Positions 1-10,246 of a stretch of 64,000 nt of DNA are shown in pieces. Source of the DNA: Zanthoxylum bungeanum (lineage: Eukaryota > Streptophyta > Magnoliopsida > Sapindales > Rutaceae); the NCBI GenBank assembly GCA_019454045.1, contig SKCR01023788.1, positions 248,001-312,000 of the forward strand. The letters are read 5' to 3'. Both the position numbers and the translations under genes were made by a program. The stretch's first letter is position 1. Each line of letters begins with the position of its first letter. The notes under the pieces were generated by a model that saw nothing but the letters and a program-made list of their open reading frames with translations, was not told where the DNA came from and did no database searches.

Positions 1-640
1 ATTAAATTCGATTTAATTATGTTACGATGGAAATTCATTAATTCGAAATTAGTGAACCCGAGCCCGAGAGTGTTTGCGGGCCCACTTGCATTGGGAATCG
101 TGTAGGGCCCATATGTCACATCAAGTGTCACATGTCACCTTTATTCACTTTTGGATGATGTGATTAGGTGGAGTTGGTGGAGACTTTGAAAGCACTCCAA
201 AGTCAAGCCTTGATTAACTTTTACCAAACCAAAATTTGGTATATCAAATTTTTGATTTTTGAAATCATTTACACAATTCCATTTCTCTCTCCCATTGCCG
301 AAAATACTAAGTATTTTCTCTCATTCACTCGTTCTTCTCTTGGCCGAATCTTGAAGAAGAAAGTGTAGAAATTTTGTTGCAAAATTTCAAAGAGCTAGCA
401 CTCTACAAAGGGATCATACAAGGTGTTAGGGAAACCTATTCAAGAGCTTGGAAAGACAAAATAAAGCTTGGTGCTTTTGGAGTCCCTTGGCCGAATTCAA
501 CAAACCATCTTGGAGGAAAATTTTGTTGATCAACACATCCATAAACCGATCAATGTAAGTGTGTTTCCGCCACTCTTCTTTGTTATTCATTCACATTTCT
601 ATGCTTATTTGATCTTGGGAATTAACCTAGAAACCCAACA
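1..640 (+). mobile_element. Copia LTR, 3' part (element X), continuing left of the window
   Basis: This stretch aligns throughout with the last ~600 bp of the copia LTRs that end at 8079 and 18374. Shared features are the GAGCCCG...GCGGGCCCAC block, a CT-rich tract, the GTAAGT-bearing stretch at 555-560, and the end GATCTTGGGA...AACCCAACA. It stops exactly at 640 with the canonical CA end, and gypsy G LTR sequence begins at 641. It therefore inserted into G's 5' LTR in the plus orientation. Whether it is a solo LTR or the 3' LTR of a full element cannot be seen. Small ORFs here (168-368, 468-821) are LTR sequence, not genes; the second runs across the junction into G. Confidence 0.88.
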
Positions 641-1092
641 CCTTCATCACGCACAACTCACCCAACTCCACTGCCTCACAATAACACGCCACTGCTCCTT
701 CAAAATCAATGCTGAAACACCCACAAATTGGCCCCATTCAACACATCAAATTGCCACACATTCTAAGCCCTTCACGCCTAGCCACATAATCCTCATCAGC
801 CTCCCTTCTCACGCCACCTAAAGCCCACTCACACACTAGCCTCCTTCATCCTTCATGCCATCAAAAGCCCTTCACATTACTGCCTTCACCTTCACACAAG
901 AATACAACCTAATTCATTACTCCTAAAGACACCACAATCTACCCATATATTCATGCCTTAAACAGTCTCACATCCACCGAGTAAACAGTCCCCAAATTAA
1001 ACCAAAACTGCACCTAAAAAACTGCCGAAAATAGTCCCCGAATTAACCCAAAACTGTACATGAAAAACTGCCCAAAACTGCACATAAAAAAT
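641..1092 (+). repeat. Gypsy G 5' LTR, first visible segment
   Basis: It begins CCTTCATCACG and follows the 3' LTR from 42730 onward through the C-rich block (ACTCCACTGCCTCAC, AACACGCCA) and the AACTGC/CCAAAAC repeats. It is interrupted at 1093 by solo LTR Y and resumes at 3083. The ORF that crosses 640/641 is a chance frame. Confidence 0.88.
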
Positions 1093-3082
1093 TGTTAGTC
1101 TCTAAGACATGCCACAAGATCACTAAGCAAGATTATAGTGTGAAAAATCAAAAATAAGTTGCCGAATACTTACAATGATTTGGATGATTTCAAAGCTTTT
1201 TTTTTTGTTTTAATAGAAGCTCCAAGCTTTCTTTAAGTGTTCCAACACTTGGGTGAGTTTCCCTATCACCTTATTTGACTCCAAATGTGCTAGCAAGCTT
1301 GAAATTTTGAAACAAAATTTCAATGGGAGAGAGCTTCAAGTTTCGGCCAAGGTAGGGTTTCGTGAGAGAGAGAGAGAGTTGTTTTTCAATTGTCAAAGAC
1401 CTAAATATGAAGTCAATGCAAAAGTTGTGTATATCTTTTACTTAATGTGAAATTCTTTTACCAAAGGTAAAAGCTTTACCAAAAGCAAAATCATGTAGGG
1501 CAAAAGTGAGTGGTTTTCCAAAATCCACCTGTTTTTGCCAACTACCACCATTAATATGTGGTCCCCACCTATTAAATTCAAAATTCAAAATGGGTTTCTC
1601 TACACACTTCAGGCTCCATTCCATTTAATTCGATTAAATGAGTTTTCTGTCGTAACGTAATTAAATCTAATTTAATTAAAAAATGATGCCTCGGAAAATT
1701 ATTGCAGAAGTCGCTTACGAATTAATTCTAAATTAATTCGTTCACTTGTATTAAAGTCAAACTTTAATGTCGTATTGAAATCTAATTTCAATTAATATAT
1801 TCGATATATTATTTTAGCCCAAATAAATAAATTAAATAGAAAAATCCAATTTAACTATTAAATTTATTTTACCGATTAATTCTAAATTAATCGCGTTCTC
1901 TCTTCTAGTCAAATTAATCCCAGATTAATTCATACCGTAATTAATCCCAGTGTAATTCTTGCCGTAATTAATCCCAGATTAATTTCTACCGTAATTAATC
2001 TCAGATTATTTTTCTCTCTCATAATTAATCTTAGATTAATTCTGCTCGAGTCAAATGTCATCGGTGAATCTTTGGGAAACCTAAGAGATCCCAATATATG
2101 TTGGCAGTAAACACGGTCATCGGATTATTCGAATACGTGTGTACCTAGTACCACGTTCCTACCGATTTACAAGACATGGTTGGCTTCTAGCAAAGCATCG
2201 TGCCAACCCAGTTCTCTAGAAATATTCTTTTAAGGAATATGTAATCTTTGTCAGGCGTAGTATACATAGTATTACGTATTCCGATCCAGTATCACATGTC
2301 ACATGCTAGGCCTGGGGCTGGAATTGTGTCTGTCCCGTATGAAGCATATATCGAATCACTGGTAACTAGTCTCTATAATCGGATAAACATGACTTAGTCA
2401 TATTATCCCGATGATTGCAGTACTTAAGAGTACTAGTTCCGTATCCTACGTGATCATCATCTCTATATAACTAAAGTGATACTTCCATCTTGACATCACA
2501 CCCAATACATTACGATTCTCAACATACCCAGTAGAGGCGTACACAGAACCAGTTAAAGCCATGTACGACCAAAACTAAAACGTACTGATTATCGCAAGTA
2601 TTAGCGATGCAAGTCTCAGGTTAAGACCAAATACACCTACCCTGACTCGGACTCCCATAGACACATAGTCTTACTACCAATGAGATTCCGAGGGATCTAT
2701 CCAGAGCGAAGCTATTTCTGTACCATTGGTAAACATGACCTTCTATTACATTTGCATGAGTATCCAATACCAAAACATATGAGAACTATGCTATTATGCT
2801 TTCATAATACGCACGAGTGTAATACTAGTCTATTCCGCATTATCGATATCCAGTCTCGATAATACTATGACTAGGGATATTTAATGATTAAACCTTACGT
2901 GGATTAATACTGTCTCATATCTTATTAATCCGGTAATAATCATATGGACTTTTATCATTTATATATATCGGTAATCCAATTACAAATGATAAAAGAGTAA
3001 TTTCCTTTGTCACATAGTTAATTTATACAATAACACCATGTTCTGTACAATTAGTGATGCTATGGGTCATATATATCCAATA
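1093..3082 (-). repeat. Solo copia LTR Y, minus orientation, inserted in G's 5' LTR
   Basis: In minus orientation this is one copia LTR of ~1990 bp with no primer site or internal region attached. The window-left end is TGTTAGTCTC. The window-right end reads GGTCATATATATCCAATA, matching the reverse of the usual LTR start with CA decayed to TA. Flanks are AAAAT (1088-1092) and AAAAC (3083-3087), a plausible 5-bp target duplication with one C/T change. It is closest to the D subfamily (the LTR at 47017 also starts TGTTAG and shares CATGCCA). Solo LTRs arise by recombination between the two LTRs of a full element. Confidence 0.82.
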
Positions 3083-4328
3083 AAAACTGCCCAAAACAGT
3101 CTCTGAATAAACCCAAAACTGCACCTAAAAATTGCCCAAAATTGCACCTAAAAACTGCCCAAAACAGTCCAGAATTCGCCCCAAAACGGCACCAAAAACT
3201 TCCCCGTAAAACCCGTAAACAGTAAACCAAAACAACCCCGTATTATCAAAAACCGGTAAGCCTAATTCGTGACCAGAAACCACAGTGAAACGGGGTGAAA
3301 ATAGTAGCCCAAATAGTGAAAAAGCGAAAGAAATATTGAACCAGTAAACCGGAAGAGTTGCGGAGGATCAACCCTTCCGACGGCCGTGTAACGTGCTTTC
3401 GAGAGACGACAAAAGAGGTTAGACCTGAGGGCACCTTCTTTATTTATTATCTTTTATTTTTATCTATTTTAGTGCTTTATTTCATATGAATATTATGGAT
3501 TGATGCATGATGTGATTTCCGGATGAATGGAATATGTGTTCTCTCTTGTGGTATATCGGATGGAAACTCGGACGTAAATTCCGTAGCGGAATCTAAATGG
3601 ACGGTATTGCGGTCTGCACTCGGGATACTATGCCACGTACCACTTGAGAGACACACATATTTCGTTTCCTTTGTCACATAGTTAATTTATACAATAACAC
3701 CATGTTCTGTACAATTAGTGATGCTATGGGTCATATATATCCAATAAAAACTGCCCAAAACAGTCTCTGAATAAACCCGAAACTGCACCTAAAAATTGCC
3801 CAAAATTGCACCTAAAAACTGCCCAAAACAGTCCAGAATTCGCCCCAAAACGGCACCAAAAACTTCCCCGTAAAACCCGTAAACAGTAAACCAAAACAAC
3901 CCCGTATTATCAAAAACCGGTAAGCCTAATTCGTGACCAGAAACCACAGTGAAACGGGGTGAAAATAGTAGCCCAAATAGTGAAAAAGCGAAAGAAATAT
4001 TGAACCAGTAAACCGGAAGAGTTGCGGAGGATCAACCTTCCGACGGCCGTGTAACGTGCTTTCGAGAGACGACAAAAGAGGTTAGACCTGAGGGCACCTT
4101 CTTTATTTATTATCTTTTATTTTTATCCATTTTAGTGCTTTATTTCATATGAATATTATGGATTGATGCATGATGTGATTTCCGGATGAATGGAATATGT
4201 GTTCTCTCTTGTGGTATATCGGATGGAAACTCGGACGTAAATTCCGTAGCGGAATCTAAATGGACGGTATTGCGGTCTGCACTCGGGATACTATGCCACG
4301 TACCACTTGAGAGACACACATATTTCGT
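3001..4328. repeat. 664-bp direct tandem duplication across the Y/G junction
   Basis: Unit 1 is 3001-3664 and unit 2 is 3665-4328. They differ by about three changes: CCCAAAA versus CCCGAAA near 3116/3780, CAACCCTTCC versus CAACCTTCC, and ATCTATTT versus ATCCATTT. Each unit starts with the last ~82 bp of solo LTR Y and runs into the G LTR, so the event postdates Y's insertion. TTTC occurs at the joint and at both outer edges, giving microhomology. Confidence 0.93.
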
Positions 4329-4877
4329 TTCATCCAACGTTGTGTTTGAACATGATTTAGTCGTTAGTATGTTATTTATTTTTAAGCATGATTTAGTCAT
4401 TATTATGTTATTTCTTTACGCATGATTTAGTTATTTGCTTTCGCATTAGGAATCTAATTTGTGTTTATGTTTAAGTTGTTATTTATTTATATTGTCATGT
4501 TTATTGATTTGGTGTGTTTATGTACTTGTGTGCATGACGTTGTGATGACTTACTTTTAAAGCATGCAAACTTAGATATAGGATTTATTTTTATGAATGCG
4601 AATTAGTTCTAGGTTATTCTTGGATATATATGTTGCGTAGATTCGGTTAAGCTATTGCACAAATTATTTCATTACAAGTGGCATAAGTAAGGGACCATTC
4701 CGAACCCAACGGTTTGAGGTCTTCTCTTGCGAGGGGTGATTGCGACCTTAAATCTTTGCCCAATTCACATTGGGTGGTGACTCTATTTTTTTCTCCGGTT
4801 TAGTCTCTCGTAGGCTATTCCGTACTCCCAACTAGGCCGCGAGCCTAGAACAGTGTCACCGATTTCTGTGTCATACA
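3083..4877 (+). repeat. Gypsy G 5' LTR, second segment (contains a duplication)
   Basis: It continues the G LTR with repeats of AACTGC(C/A)CCAAAA, then the GTTGCGGAGGATCAA block, and ends GTGTCATACA at 4877 (3' LTR copy: GTGTCCTACA). It carries a second copy of 3001-3664 at 3665-4328, including 82 bp of solo LTR Y at 3665-3746, so it is longer than the 3' LTR counterpart. Short ORFs such as 4186-4425 are non-coding LTR. Confidence 0.85.
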
Positions 4878-4880
4878 GTC

Positions 4881-4898
4881 TGGTGACTCTACTGGGGA
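4881..4898 (+). promoter_or_regulatory. Primer-binding-site-like motif of G
   Basis: TGGTGACTCTACTGGGGA lies three bases after the 5' LTR end, where a gypsy element keeps its tRNA primer site. It starts with the expected TGG. I do not assign the tRNA. Confidence 0.6.
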
Positions 4899-5838
4899 TA
4901 GAGAATCGTCCCAGAAATCATATCTTGTGATGTTTATGATTTATGCTTTAGTTGACCATGTCTATAGTGGGTTGAAGGGGTTTAATCAAAGGCATTGTTA
5001 AGGCTAGGTGATGGTTTGGTGTCTTCCTTCATTCACTATCTTTGTATAAGGAAAAGTTGTGAATGCACCGAAATAATCATTACCTGTAGCCCGTTGTGAC
5101 GGACTAATTTGGAGGACTTGTTGTTTATTCCTATCACCAAGGCGATAAGAGCCTAAGAGTCTTGGGTATTTAAGAGAGTTCGCTCCACCCTCCCTCTGTG
5201 GAATCTACAATAGGAAATCCATTTGACAGTTAGTCACGCACCATAACTCGTTGGTACGTACCTTAAGGTATAAAAAAGGTGTGCTCACTTGGTCGCTCGA
5301 ACCCTTGAGTGGGGAGTCCTGGTTGTGGGCAATCCTTCATCAGCGAAAGCCTTTGTCCGCACTCCCGTAAACCCACATGTGAACCTTAGTCGTAGAACTA
5401 GTAGAAATTACTTCCTTATGTTTATGTTTTGGACCATCGTCATTTGGATCCAGTTGGACTTGTTGTCAAGAGATGTGAACTTGTTGGGCCATTTAAACTG
5501 GGATGAGTTCGTGTCCTTTGACAATTGGGCCAAAAGCTTCTAAAATGTCGATGGGCCATTTTATGTTTGGGTCTCTTATCATTTGAAGTTGTTTAGCCAT
5601 GTTATCGTAAAGTATAAACATGTTGTTCCTTTTCAACTAGGACAAGTTTGCACCGCGTAATAATATGATTGAATACTTTAAAATCATAATAGGTCGACTT
5701 ATATATCTCATACATCGTATGAATCTCGTGCATCTCATGCATACACACATCATGTTAACCCTTTATGCCTTAAAAGCCATCATAGATACCCGCTGGGTTA
5801 GGGAAGAGGGAAGACTCGTCAAGAGACCGTTAGCGAAT
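4899..5838 (+). other. Untranslated leader of gypsy G
   Basis: This joins the primer site to the gag start. ORF 5289-5543 (84 codons) resembles nothing I recognise and is not supported by a second copy here. GGTATAAAAAAGG near 5269 is TATA-like, but its position inside the leader makes a promoter role doubtful. No other feature is seen. Confidence 0.5.
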
Positions 5839-6218
5839 ATGAGTGAAATAGTTAACGAGGGATCTCGTATGGATCAGTTGGAAGCTAATCTCACTAAGGT
5901 TACCGAGCAATTGCAAGCTTTGACCACTTCCATTACTAATAGGGCTGCACCCCGCGCTACGGGAGGTTTTGAGAATGAGAGGCGTGAATAGCCTCCGAAC
6001 AGATTGAGTGATGATATCCCTGTATTTGATGATGATATGGATGAGTATGCCATGGGACGAATAGCCGGATCACAGGCCGAATTATAGAAGCTTCGAGATC
6101 AGGTGGAGTCAGTTACCCGTAAGCTAAAGGGTAAGCATTAGGACTTATTAGACTATGAGGTAATGAATTTTGAGGAGTAGTTGCCGACTCAGTTTAAAAA
6201 GTCGGACATAGCTAAATT
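5839..6218 (+). pseudogene. Gypsy G gag, N-terminal part (decayed, split by A)
   Basis: The likely start is ATG 5839 (MSEIV...), followed by a short coiled-coil-like segment (MDQLEANLTKVTEQLQAL) typical of the N-terminus of plant gypsy Gag. In-frame stops occur at TAG 5989 and at three later places before 6190. The last readable part is LPTQFKKSDIAKFNGN, the conserved lead-in to the gypsy Gag core. The next residues (GDPRVHQRQY) lie 12 kb away at 18375, after copia A. The gene is therefore dead by point mutation as well as by insertion. Gag would form the virus-like particle. Confidence 0.75.
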
Positions 6219-8079
6219 CAATGGGAACGCAGCGTCACTATTTGTAAAAGACATTGTGTTTTTGTACAAAATTAACTATGTTGTAATGAAATTATCTTTT
6301 ACCGTTGTATTTATTTACTTTGATATATATAAATGGTAAAAGTCCTTATGATTAGTTCCGGATTGAGATGATATGAGACAGTATCAATCCATAAAGGTTT
6401 AATCATTAAATATCCCTAGTCGTAGTATTATCGAGATTGGACATCAATAATGCGGAATACACTAGTATTGCACTTGTGCGCGTTGTGAGGGCATAACGAC
6501 ATAGTTCTCATATGTTTAATTATAGGATACTTATGCAAGTGTGATAGGAGGTTGTGTTTTACCGATGGTACGGAAAAAAGCTTCGCTCTGGATAGACCTC
6601 ATGGAATCCCATTAGTAGTATGTATATGTGTCTATGGGAGTCCACTTCAGGGTAGGTGTATTTGGTCTTAACCTGAGACTTGCATCGGTAGTACTTGCGA
6701 CAATCGATAAACTTTGGTTTTGGTCGTCCAGGACTTTAACATGTTCTGTGTATGCCTCTGCTGGGTTTATTGAGAATCGTAGTGTATTGGATGTGATGTC
6801 AAGACGGGAGTATCACTTCAGACATATGGAGATGATGATCACGCAGGGATTCAGAACTGGTTCTCTATAGTGTTGCAACCATCGGGATAATATGACAAGG
6901 TCATGATTATCCGATTCAAAGAGACTAGTTGCTTGATATCCGATATATGCTTCGTACGGGGCAGACACTATTCCAGCCCCAGGCCTTGCACATGACATCT
7001 GATATTGGATCGCAATACGCAATACTATGGTATACTACGCCTGATATAGATCGTATATTCCATTAAGAATATTTCTGGAGAATTGGGTAGGCATGGCGCT
7101 TTGTTAGAAGCCAACCTTGTCTCGTAAATCGGTAAAAATGTAGTACGAGGTACGTACGTGTTCGGATAGTCCGACAACCCTATTTACTGCCAACATATCC
7201 AGGGATCTCTTGGGTCGCTTCCCGAAGATTCACCGATGACGTATGATTCGAGCATAATTAATCTGAGATTAATTGCGGAGAAACTTTATCCTGGATAAAG
7301 TACTATTTGAAGAGAGAGAAAGATTAATTTGGAATTAATTGACAAAATAATATATTTGATATATTAAACGAAATTGGATTTCGACGCAGAATTAAAATTA
7401 GATTTTAATTCGGGCTAATGAGTTAATTTAGAATTAATTCGTTAGCGATGTGAATAGTAATTTCGCTAGGCATAATTATTTAATTACGTCGCGATGAAAA
7501 TTCGATAATTCGAAATTAGCGAAACCGAGCCCGGAAGTGTTTACGGGCCCACTCGCATTTTGAATCAACTGGGGCCCACAAGTCACATTGCAAGTCACAT
7601 CACTTGTCATTTATTTATGATAGATGTCATGACACAAGTTGGTGGGAGCATTTATTGGATTTTTGGAGCCAAAATTGGCTTTGACTTTTTGAAAGCCATT
7701 TACCAAAGTTTGGTATTAGTTTTTTCTTTAGTTTTTGGAAAAAAATTATTGGAAAAACAAAACTCTCTCTCTCTCTATTTTCTCACAAAACCCTGAGCTC
7801 CATTGAAGGGAAGATTGGATTTTCTTTCTTTATTTGCTAGCACAAATCAAAGGATCAAACAAAGTGTTAGGGAAACAAACACAAGACCTTGGAATCTTGA
7901 AAAATATTGGAGCTTGGAAATTCTCACCTTGGCCGAATATCATAGCTTCTTGGGGGGAAAATTTTGTTGAGCATCACATCCAAAGCCGATCTTTATAAGT
8001 ATGATTCCGCTATACTTCTTCGTTATTCATTCACATTTCTTTGCTTATTTGATCTTGGGACTAATCACAGAAACCAACA
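6219..8079 (+). repeat. Copia A 5' LTR (left-truncated)
   Basis: It matches the 3' LTR from its GCGTCACT block to the CCAACA end at 8079. It lacks the terminal TGTTGGACAG...CCCATA and an internal ~45-bp stretch present at 17885-17930. The sense ORF 6628-6870 recurs in most copia LTRs here but shows no sign of selection. The splice-donor-like GTAAGT of other copies reads ATAAGT here (7995-8000). Confidence 0.88.
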
Positions 8080-8080
8080 A

Positions 8081-8095
8081 TGGTATCATTGAGCC
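8081..8095 (+). promoter_or_regulatory. Primer binding site of copia A
   Basis: TGGTATCATTGAGCC lies one base after the LTR end. It resembles the complement of the initiator Met-tRNA 3' end (TGGTATCAGAGC), with two extra bases after TGGTATCA. Confidence 0.8.
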
Positions 8096-10246
8096 TAAAA
8101 TGAGCATGAAATGTATTAGGGCAAAATTTGGGGAAAATCAATGTGAGCATGATTCGATTAAATTGAATGATTGAGTATGCTTGTATATTGATATATTGAG
8201 GTTGGATTGGTTCAATTTCAACAAATATTGATTGGATCAATTTTTGCCCCTTTGAATGGCTTGGCCGAATCATGTTGTTACCCTAGGCTCTTGAAATTTT
8301 TTGTTTTGATAATCATTGGATGACTTGAAACGAATAGGAAATGTCGATTTGCAATTCGATCGGATTGAAAAATGAAATCGGACAAAAATCCTTACCTTGG
8401 CCGAGAGCATGATGGCATGTATGGACTTGATTTTTTGATTCAAGAATGTTGGACATTAGTTGAACAATAGGATACATAATTAAATGGTTAAATTGTATTT
8501 TGGAAATATTGATTTAGTAAATAAAATAATGTATTACACTTTAATTAATTAAGTTATAAAATTTGGAATTTTAAAATTTGATTAATGAGCTTAATTTTGA
8601 GGCTTGGTTGGGCCAAGTTGGTTTAGGCCAATTGGATTGGATTCAAATTGGGCCTAAATCATTCCATTAAGTCCAAATGTAATCAATGGGCTTTAAAAGT
8701 TTAATTGGGCCTTATGGGCTTGATATTGTTTTCTTGGCAAATGAGGGTGATTCCTTACTTGGGCTTGGTAATTGGTTTGACTCGTATTGACCAAAGCCCA
8801 TGCCTTAAGAAATCAATTGAAAGCCAATCAGACTTTAATTAAACGAACATTGGATGTTAGTTGGGCTTTGAGACCCAATAAGATTAGATTTGGAATCTAA
8901 GTCGTTAAAGCGCATTAAAAAGTGTAAATATTTAATTTGGAATTAAATAATGAATTAGTATTGAATACGAATTAAATTAGATTTTACGAGTAGTTCGATA
9001 TAATTCAAGAATTCATACTTTGAGTACTTATTCGCAATCGAGTTGGACTCGCACAAAATCAAATCGTTGTTTGAACATTGGATGATCACATAATTCAAAG
9101 ACTAATTAATTGGATTTGATTGGTTGAATTTCATGCTATGAATGAATATATGGATGTGTTGAATGAATAGCGTATATCGGATGGATATTAGAAGGGAAAG
9201 GGCAATTTTAGAAATTGTTGTAAATTCGAAATTTATAAATTGGACATGCGTGTCCAGCCTTATCTCTCATTATTTCTTTGTATTCTCTTCTCACCTAATT
9301 CCCCTCAATGTATTAAGGTTTCTATTATTGTATTATGTAATTGGGTAGAAGTAGAATAGTGCTAACCGGGGAGAGGAAAGTGGGTGATTTGTTCTAGGAA
9401 TAATCTGTTTAAATATCCATCTGCATATCGTTATAATTTACTTTCTGCGCCTTATGATGTTTTAGAAGCATGCTTAAGGGTGTATGATGAGACCTTAACA
9501 AAGATAATAAATTGGTTGCCAATTTATGCGAAAAACCCTCAAAATATATTAAGCTTTTTTCCTTCTATTGAGTGATTCTTACTCAAGATCCAAAGTTGGC
9601 ATTGGTTTATTGGCCAAAGTCAAGGATTTGTCAATTACGGATGTGTTTGAATCATGAGAGTTTTGTTCCATATCGGTGTCTTGTCCATGTTGTGATTTGT
9701 TGGCCAAAGTCAAGATCAATTCTTGTCCATCGACATTGATTACGAAGCTTTCCATGTCAATGGGTCTCGCTTAATGGAATCATTAAGCTTGTTGTGCCAA
9801 ATCCAAGGCTTAGTTGATTCAGAGGAAAAAAGGTTAGGCAAATATATTGGATATATTGGCATATGTATTGTATATATGTTTCAGACTTGGATGTCCACCT
9901 ACCGGATCTAAGAATTGGATAAGATCCAATTGATCTTCGAGATCTACCTAGTTAAATATCATACAGCTTGTTGGCCAAAGTCAAGGTTGTGTGTTATTTA
10001 ACGGGATCCTAGCCCACTAGGAAACTGGGTTTCCCGAGTACTCGACAGAGGGTTAAAGGCTCGCCGAAAAATAGTGGGAGGCTAGTAGTGAATTTGCAAT
10101 TTCATTCAGATACTTAGCTTTACATGCTTTCAAATTATTTCGTCAAAATTATTTTATTAGTTGGACTAATATAATGTTATTTTTCTTGTAACAGTTAGAC
10201 TGTACCCAAATATCATTGATTAGATAGTTGGACTATCGTAATCAGG
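8096..10246 (+). other. Copia A leader (candidate intron body)
   Basis: This ~2.15 kb AT-rich leader has homologues in all six copia copies. It contains TTGGCCAAAGTCAAG at 9610, 9700 and 9971, a hairpin cluster at 10008-10044, and a branch/pyrimidine/CAG acceptor-like arrangement ending at 10194. Many ATGs precede gag. The ORFs at 9163, 9384 and 9723 are leader sequence, with frames not kept in the other copies. Confidence 0.8.
10008..10044 (+). promoter_or_regulatory. Conserved hairpin/palindrome cluster in leader
   Basis: Three adjacent inverted repeats are seen: CCTAG-CCCA-CTAGG, GGAAAC-TGG-GTTTCC, and the perfect palindrome CGAGTACTCG. The block is kept in all six leaders (B 22975-23011, C about 30356-30392, D about 45013-45050, E 53213-53249, F 61412-61448), with small losses of pairing in B, C, D and F. 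A packaging or dimerisation role is inference. Confidence 0.55.

Larger units (their letters stand above)
7995..10194 (+). other. Candidate leader intron of copia A (donor mutated)
   Basis: The donor position reads ATAAGT in this LTR, but GTAAGT in the 3' LTR (18290-18295). CTAAT at 10166-10170 is followed by a T-rich tract and CAG at 10192-10194, 52 nt before the gag ATG. The donor change would block splicing in this copy. Confidence 0.4.

Noticed and set aside
5289..5543. 84-codon ORF in the G leader as a possible extra gene (some Ogre elements have an ORF before gag)
   Set aside because: No recognisable domain, short, and no second G copy in the window to compare.
6628..6870. An 80-92-codon sense ORF (MG-R-RVGVFGLNLRLASLVL type) open in most copia LTRs (also 16885, 19515, 37623, reverse 33875 and 49583)
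   Set aside because: Between A's two LTRs about eight of eleven changes alter the residue, as expected for non-coding DNA; F and others lose the frame. It is open because the LTRs are homologous.
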